Below are positions 6,937 through 7,299 of a stretch of DNA of 7,299 bases, one piece after another. Position 1 is the stretch's first letter. The number at the start of each line of letters is the position of its first letter. Source of the DNA: Planctomycetota bacterium (GTDB lineage Bacteria > Planctomycetota > Phycisphaerae > UBA1845 > PWPN01). A program made the position numbers and the translations under genes. The notes under the pieces were generated by a model. That model was not told the DNA's origin and did not search any database. It saw nothing but the letters and a program-made list of their open reading frames with translations. Where the stretch lies: assembly GCA_020346805.1 (NCBI GenBank), contig CP070790.1, positions 542,242-549,540 on the forward strand, written 5' to 3'.

Positions 6937-7299
6937 ATGTCTGTAATTAATCGTCGCGGCTTTCTAAAGCGCTCGGTTACCACCGGGGCCCTGGCCATTA
7001 CCGGCTACGCACCCATCAGAAAAACGAATGGAGCACCACTTGCAGTCATAGCGCCCCGTCGCGGGCCTAACGAAGAGATCCGGGTGGCGGTGGTCGGTAT
7101 CAGGCAGCAGGGATGCACGCATATGAGAAACCACGCCGCGGAAAAGAACGTCCGTGTGGTCACCGTCTGTGATGTTGACGAGCGGCTCTTCGACGAACGC
7201 ATTAAAATCATAACCGACCTGGACAAACCCGCACCTAAAACAGAGTACGATGTGCGCCGGGTGATCAACGATAAGGACGTGGACTGCATTTCAATCGCC
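6937..7299 (+). CDS. Tat-exported Gfo/Idh/MocA-family oxidoreductase, 3' truncated
   Basis: The frame is open for 121 codons to the right edge, so only the N-terminal third or so of the usual protein is present. A twin-arginine signal, NRRGFLKRS (residues 5-13), is followed by a short moderately hydrophobic stretch (about 14-25), suggesting Tat export of a folded, cofactor-loaded enzyme. The Rossmann fold starts at EEIRVAVVGIRQQGCTHM (46-63). The second strand ends VVTVCDVDERLFDERI (74-89), where the Asp after Cys fits binding of the NAD(P) ribose. The sequence DVDCISIA at the edge leads into the family's usual nucleotide-binding loop. The glycine motif is partly degenerate: G54 and G59 are present, but the middle glycine is R56. 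Family members are NAD(P)-dependent oxidoreductases, often acting on sugars. Large numbers of Tat-signal members are typical of planctomycetes. The substrate is unknown. A separate promoter is likely. Confidence 0.87.
   Translation, partial: MSVINRRGFLKRSVTTGALAITGYAPIRKTNGAPLAVIAPRRGPNEEIRVAVVGIRQQGCTHMRNHAAEKNVRVVTVCDVDERLFDERIKIITDLDKPAPKTEYDVRRVINDKDVDCISIA

Noticed and set aside
7005..7289. 94-codon open frame on the - strand at the right end
   Set aside because: The + strand here encodes a Tat signal and Rossmann fold behind a good ribosome site. The antisense product is Ser/Arg-rich noise.

Overview
The window reads as one tightly packed stretch of a bacterial chromosome of moderate GC content, with every supported gene on the + strand. 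A planctomycete (perhaps the Phycisphaerae side of Planctomycetota) is the best guess. The reasons are the Tat-exported Gfo/Idh/MocA-type oxidoreductase, the His-rich N-terminus of HflK, the style of the HflC and HflK proteins, and the pairing of an ABC-2 exporter with a large anchored protein that has helical-repeat character. This is inferred from protein style; there is no rRNA or other marker gene.

Layout. (1) The left edge cuts into an hflC-like gene ending at 824, followed after 37 bases by an hflK-like gene (862-2109). Together they encode the two SPFH/Band 7 membrane proteins that form the HflKC complex around the FtsH protease. Their order is the reverse of E. coli hflK-hflC. (2) After 30 bases comes an ABC-2 exporter pair: an ATPase (2140-3354) with a long acidic tail, and 6 bases later a permease (3361-4743) with a large extracytoplasmic insert. 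(3) After 65 bases, behind a near-perfect Shine-Dalgarno, is a 672-residue protein of unknown function (4809-6827). It has one N-terminal membrane anchor and a TPR-like helical body expected outside the cytoplasm. (4) A 109-base gap holds a good sigma70-type promoter candidate and leads into a Gfo/Idh/MocA oxidoreductase with a twin-arginine signal (6937 to the right edge, incomplete).

How they may work together. The three genes from 2140 to 6827 look like one functional unit: ATPase, permease and an anchored periplasmic partner. The substrate cannot be read from the sequence. Close spacing suggests that hflC and hflK are co-transcribed with this unit, although a shared function is not shown. 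The oxidoreductase probably starts a separate transcript. I found no tRNA, rRNA, CRISPR, insertion sequence, integrase or clear terminator. The most notable signals are the unknown 672-residue protein tied to the exporter and a set of short repeated D-x-L motifs in the acidic tail of the ATPase.
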